Below are positions 44,568 through 47,547 of a stretch of 47,547 nt of DNA, piece by piece. The DNA is from Pseudoselenomonas ruminantium. GTDB taxonomy: Bacteria > Bacillota > Negativicutes > Selenomonadales > Selenomonadaceae. The notes below the pieces were generated by a model, which saw nothing but the letters and a program-made list of their open reading frames with translations, searched no databases and was not told the DNA's origin. The stretch spans positions 1-47,547 of the forward strand of contig NZ_FOQK01000025.1 in the NCBI RefSeq assembly GCF_900113715.1, written 5' to 3'. Numbering within the stretch: position 1 is the first letter of the stretch; every line of letters begins with the position of its first letter. The translations under genes were made by a program, and so were the position numbers.

Positions 44568-45911
44568 TTAACCGAGATTATATTTTTTCTTGAAGCTCCG
44601 GCTCGTCCAATAAAACGCGATGGCCAGCGGGACACACGAACCAATCCAGGCCATCGGATTGGCCAGGCAGGCCCCGAGATATCCCAGGGACGCACAGAGG
44701 AAGATCGCTGCCGCTGTGCGCATGACCAGCTCCATGATGCCAGCGATCGTCGGCACCACACTCTGCCCTAAGCCCTGCAGCGTATAGCGGAAAATGAACA
44801 GCAGCGACAAGATCCAATAGCACGAGCCATTGACCATCAGATACTGCTGCCCGTAGTCGATGACCTGCTGCTGCCCCTCGCCCACGAACAGATACATGAT
44901 ATCAGGGCCAAAGATGATGAGCAGCACACCAGCCAGGATGCTGAAGGATACTGACATATAGCAGCACTTGCGCACGCCCTCAGCGATGCGCTCGTATTTC
45001 TGCGCGCCATAGTTCTGTGCCGTATAAGCCGCCATGGCCAGGCCAAACGACATCATCGGCATCATGGCCACCGAATCGACCTTCTGCGAAGCGGCGTAAG
45101 CAGCCACAGCAGTCGGGCCGAGATTGTTGAGCGCCACCTGCAGGACGATGGCACCAATGGCGATGATTGATGACTGGAAGCCCATCGGCAGTCCGATCTT
45201 CAGATGTTCGCGCAGGATATGCCAGGATACATGCCAGTCCTCACGCTGCGTATGCAGCGCGGGGACACGACGACGGATGTAGAGATAGCAGACAGCATTG
45301 CCGATGAACTGCGCCACCACCGTCGCCAGAGCTGCTCCCGGGATGCCCCATTCGAGCACCAGGATAGCGACCGGCTCTAAGATGATGTTGATGATGAGCG
45401 CCAAGGCCAGGATGACCGTCGGCATCCGGCTGTCGCCGAGCGCGCGCAGGATATTCGTCTGCATCTGCAGGAACACGAACATCACGATGCCGCCATAGAC
45501 GATGCTGATGAACGATACGGCACCGTCCATGATCTCTGCCGGCGTCTGCATCCAGACCAGCAGCTGGCGGCAAAGCGAGACACCGGCCACCGTCAGGACC
45601 AGCGAAGCGGCCAATGACAGGATCGTGCAGGCCGCCGCACTCTGGCGCACGCCCTTCGCGTCCTTGGCACCATACCGCTGCCCCGTGTAGATCGTGATGC
45701 CTGTCGAAAAACCGATGACAAAGCCCAGCATCAAGAACATCAGGCTGCCCGTACAGCCGACAGCCGCCAGTGCCTCGACGCCCAGGAAGCGGCCGACAAT
45801 CAGCGTGTCGACAAACGCGTAGAGCTGCTGGAAGATATTGCCAGCAATCAGCGGCAGCGTGAAGAAGAATATGAGTTTAGCCGGATTTCCCTCCGTGAGA
45901 TTTTTTGTCAT
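44568..45911 (-). CDS. MATE-family efflux transporter
   Basis: 447 aa with about 12 membrane segments in two similar halves (FTLPLIAGNIFQQLYAFVDTLIVGRFLGVEALAAVG; LKIGLPMGFQSSIIAIGAIVLQVALNNLG). A DinF/NorM-type drug or metabolite antiporter; substrate unknown. Its ATG overlaps the YdcF gene stop by four bases, so the two are translationally coupled. Confidence 0.94.
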   Translation of the reverse strand: MTKNLTEGNPAKLIFFFTLPLIAGNIFQQLYAFVDTLIVGRFLGVEALAAVGCTGSLMFLMLGFVIGFSTGITIYTGQRYGAKDAKGVRQSAAACTILSLAASLVLTVAGVSLCRQLLVWMQTPAEIMDGAVSFISIVYGGIVMFVFLQMQTNILRALGDSRMPTVILALALIINIILEPVAILVLEWGIPGAALATVVAQFIGNAVCYLYIRRRVPALHTQREDWHVSWHILREHLKIGLPMGFQSSIIAIGAIVLQVALNNLGPTAVAAYAASQKVDSVAMMPMMSFGLAMAAYTAQNYGAQKYERIAEGVRKCCYMSVSFSILAGVLLIIFGPDIMYLFVGEGQQQVIDYGQQYLMVNGSCYWILSLLFIFRYTLQGLGQSVVPTIAGIMELVMRTAAAIFLCASLGYLGACLANPMAWIGSCVPLAIAFYWTSRSFKKKYNLG

Positions 45912-46666
45912 TCCAGATACCTCGTCACCGCAGCCCGCAATACCTCCTGCAGCACAATCACATTATCCCGCAATGCACCTGCCTGCGGGCTCAGCTTGTT
46001 ATAGTGGAACACATGGCGAAGATTCGTCTGGTAATCCGCAGGATATGGTGTCACCGTCATATCCTGCTTGGCGAAGGCCAGCACCGAACGGTTCATATGG
46101 AAGGCCGATGTCACCAGGATCGGATGTGTAAGGCCATGCTCCCGCAGGATGGCTGCCGAGAATTTCGCATTCTGCGTCGTATTGATGCTCTTCGTCTCCA
46201 CCAGGATCTTATCCTCAGGGACGCCGAGCGAAATCAGGATACGACGCGCGATCTTCGCCTCGGGGCCAGAATCCTCATAAACCTGGCCGCCCGAAAGCAG
46301 GATTGGCACATCGAGCTTGCGCTGCAGGCGCACCGCCGTCAGCAGCCGGCTCGAAGGATTTGCACAGAGCGTCCCCATGCCATCCACATCCGGTACATCA
46401 GAAAACGCTCCGCCGCCGAGCATGACGACAACATCTCCCTGCGGGTCTGCTGGCGGGGTATACGCCCCTTCCAGCCAGCCCATAGCCCGCTCAGACACCA
46501 GGCTCGTACAGAGCAGATAAAAGACCAGCGTGATGCCAGCCAGCACCGCCGCCAGCCGCCGCTCCCCTTTCCAGCGCCAGATATAGACAGCCAGCGCCCA
46601 TAGTGCCAGGATAAAGATTCCCGGCGGCAATATCCAGCTCGCACCAAACTTCAACAAATAGACCAT
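45908..46666 (-). CDS. YdcF-family (DUF218) envelope protein
   Basis: 252 aa from the ATG at 46666, with GGAGGTG upstream. Two N-terminal membrane segments (about 8-28 and 38-58), then the DUF218 domain: DVVVMLGGGAFSDVPD, LSGGQVYEDSGPEAKIARRILISLGVPEDKILVETKSINTTQNAKF, ILVTSAFHMNRSVLAF. Similar to ElyC/SanA-type proteins, tied to envelope or lipid-carrier homeostasis; biochemical activity is unsettled. Coupled to a MATE transporter. Confidence 0.9.
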   Translation of the reverse strand: MVYLLKFGASWILPPGIFILALWALAVYIWRWKGERRLAAVLAGITLVFYLLCTSLVSERAMGWLEGAYTPPADPQGDVVVMLGGGAFSDVPDVDGMGTLCANPSSRLLTAVRLQRKLDVPILLSGGQVYEDSGPEAKIARRILISLGVPEDKILVETKSINTTQNAKFSAAILREHGLTHPILVTSAFHMNRSVLAFAKQDMTVTPYPADYQTNLRHVFHYNKLSPQAGALRDNVIVLQEVLRAAVTRYLE

Positions 46667-46812
46667 TTCGCACCTCCGGCTCCAACACACAAAAGAAAAA
46701 GCGCAAATCCCTGGCCATTGCCGGAATCCCCGCATTTATTTCAGCATCAATAAGTTGTATAATGTCATTGTAGCAAATAAATTTAAAAAAGAAAAGAAGG
46801 AGAGTTTCAATC

Positions 46813-47157
46813 ATGGCCTTTATCGAACCAACCCCAATCCAGGCAACCAACAAAGCCGATGGCAACGGCACCATCACCATCGTCAAGCTGCTGACGCCAG
46901 CAGAGCTCGATGGCAAATGCGACATGTACGCGAAAGTCATCATCCCGCCACTTTGCTCCATCGGTGTCCACGAGCATCACGGCAACACCGAGACCTATCA
47001 TATCCTGCAGGGCACAGCCCTCTACAACGACAATGGCAAGGAAGTCACTCTCGGCGCAGGAGCCACAACCTTCTGCCCGGATGGCGAGAAGCACGGCATC
47101 GCCAATGCTTCGAAGACCGAAGACCTCGTATTCATGGCACTTATCATCAAAAAATAA
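46813..47157 (+). CDS. Single-domain cupin protein
   Basis: 114 aa, one beta-barrel. Cupin motif 1: GVHEHHGNTETYHILQG, with two to three His and one Glu as metal ligands; motif 2: FCPDGEKHGIANAS with the last His. It could be a sugar-binding or isomerase-like protein or a small dioxygenase; no substrate can be given. AAGAAGGAGAG lies eight bases before the ATG, and a TATAAT at 46758-46763 is a likely -10. Monocistronic, with a strong terminator. Confidence 0.9.
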   Translation: MAFIEPTPIQATNKADGNGTITIVKLLTPAELDGKCDMYAKVIIPPLCSIGVHEHHGNTETYHILQGTALYNDNGKEVTLGAGATTFCPDGEKHGIANASKTEDLVFMALIIKK

Positions 47158-47177
47158 GTAGCTGGCCGCTACACGGC

Positions 47178-47214
47178 AAAAATCCGTTGACGAAAATGCG
47201 TCAACGGATTTTTT
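47178..47214 (+). terminator. Terminator of the cupin gene
   Basis: Fifteen-bp perfect stem (47178-47192 with 47199-47213), 6-base loop, T-run. Starts about 20 bases after the stop. Confidence 0.95.
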
Positions 47215-47262
47215 GTAAATTGCAGTTTGTAAATTACCGTGTTTTTATTCGAGGAAAGCCGC

Positions 47263-47461
47263 GCCGCCGGGCAGGGGAGTACCAACGCTTCACTTAGATG
47301 CTTTGCTAAAAATATTTTTTGCCTTTAACTAAGCATTGAAAAAGTTCCCAAACGCGCTACGCTTGAACGGTGTGAATTTTTCAACGGAATGTGTAGGCAA
47401 AAAATATTTTCTTCACGCAAACCATCAATGTTACGCTTATGGTACTCCCCTGCCCGGCGGC
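47263..47461. repeat. Long imperfect inverted repeat, no gene
   Basis: A 199-base element. Its outer arms are a perfect 22-bp inverted repeat (47263-47284 and 47440-47461). A second 15-bp perfect pair lies inside (47309-47323 and 47396-47410), and a third of 8 bp (47336-47343 and 47377-47384). The arms are colinear, so one strand could fold into a long interrupted hairpin. No open frame fits it. It might be a small non-autonomous element, a repeated intergenic sequence or a structured RNA. No target-site duplication is visible at its edges. The remaining 86 bases to the window end show nothing I can name. Confidence 0.65.
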
Positions 47462-47547
47462 TTCGTTTCAGCAATAGCCCGAATGAATCTTCAACCTGCT
47501 AATACGTTAGTGCGTATCATTCTGTGCCTAGGACAGTCGCTCCAGAT

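Noticed and set aside
47263-47461. Insertion sequence with terminal repeats
   Set aside because: No transposase frame inside and no target-site duplication at the borders, so I list it only as an inverted repeat.

Overview
The window looks like chromosome from a diderm Firmicute of the class Negativicutes, most likely the Selenomonas/Mitsuokella group (genus inferred, not proven). It combines Firmicute features (dnaX-ybaB-recR-bofA-rrn gene order, small SRP RNA beside dnaX, PTS sugar uptake) with outer-membrane features (a porin ending in Phe, a PilQ-type secretin). Coding DNA is moderately GC-rich and gene starts include several TTG and GTG codons. I see no transposase, integrase, phage gene or CRISPR array.

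Left part, all minus strand. Tandem sigma70 promoters at 107-135 and 248-276 fire leftward into an rRNA operon whose 16S gene lies just outside the window. Upstream are bofA, recR and ybaB. Then comes a seven-gene operon (9072 down to 1731) for mixed-linkage beta-glucan or cello-oligosaccharide use: PTS IIC, an outer-membrane porin, PTS IIB, PTS IIA, a GH1 6-phospho-beta-glucosidase, a secreted GH16 lichenase and a secreted GH9 endoglucanase. Its probable RpiR-type regulator starts inside the dnaX stop codon. dnaX, the SRP RNA and tRNA-Ser(GGA) follow. The sugar locus therefore splits a gene order that is contiguous in Bacillus.

12.3-19.3 kb: a two-gene chemotaxis-like unit (CheY receiver plus CheX/CheC-like phosphatase), then a deoxynucleoside salvage block (deoC, deoB, pdp, cdd, nupC) with inverted repeats upstream of deoC and nupC that share a half-site, and a GNAT acetyltransferase.

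19.4-30.3 kb, mostly plus strand: an MscS channel; a NrdD-C-terminus-like small protein with the class III RNR activase nrdG; two UspA proteins on the minus strand; threonine ammonia-lyase; lactate permease; a MurNAc recycling operon (murQ, murP, mupG); an ArsR/SmtB metal sensor; and an NlpC/P60 cell-wall hydrolase.

30.3-46.7 kb, minus strand: an unrecognised 137-aa protein; a tetrapyrrole operon (precorrin-2 dehydrogenase, hemA, hemC, cobA-hemD fusion, hemB, hemL); a PilP-like protein, a PilQ-like secretin and a LuxR-type response regulator; phosphoglucose isomerase; a remnant-like phosphohexomutase domain next to a complete phosphohexomutase; a MATE transporter and a YdcF protein. A plus-strand cupin gene closes the coding part. 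The last 300 bases hold no gene but contain a long imperfect inverted repeat of unknown nature.
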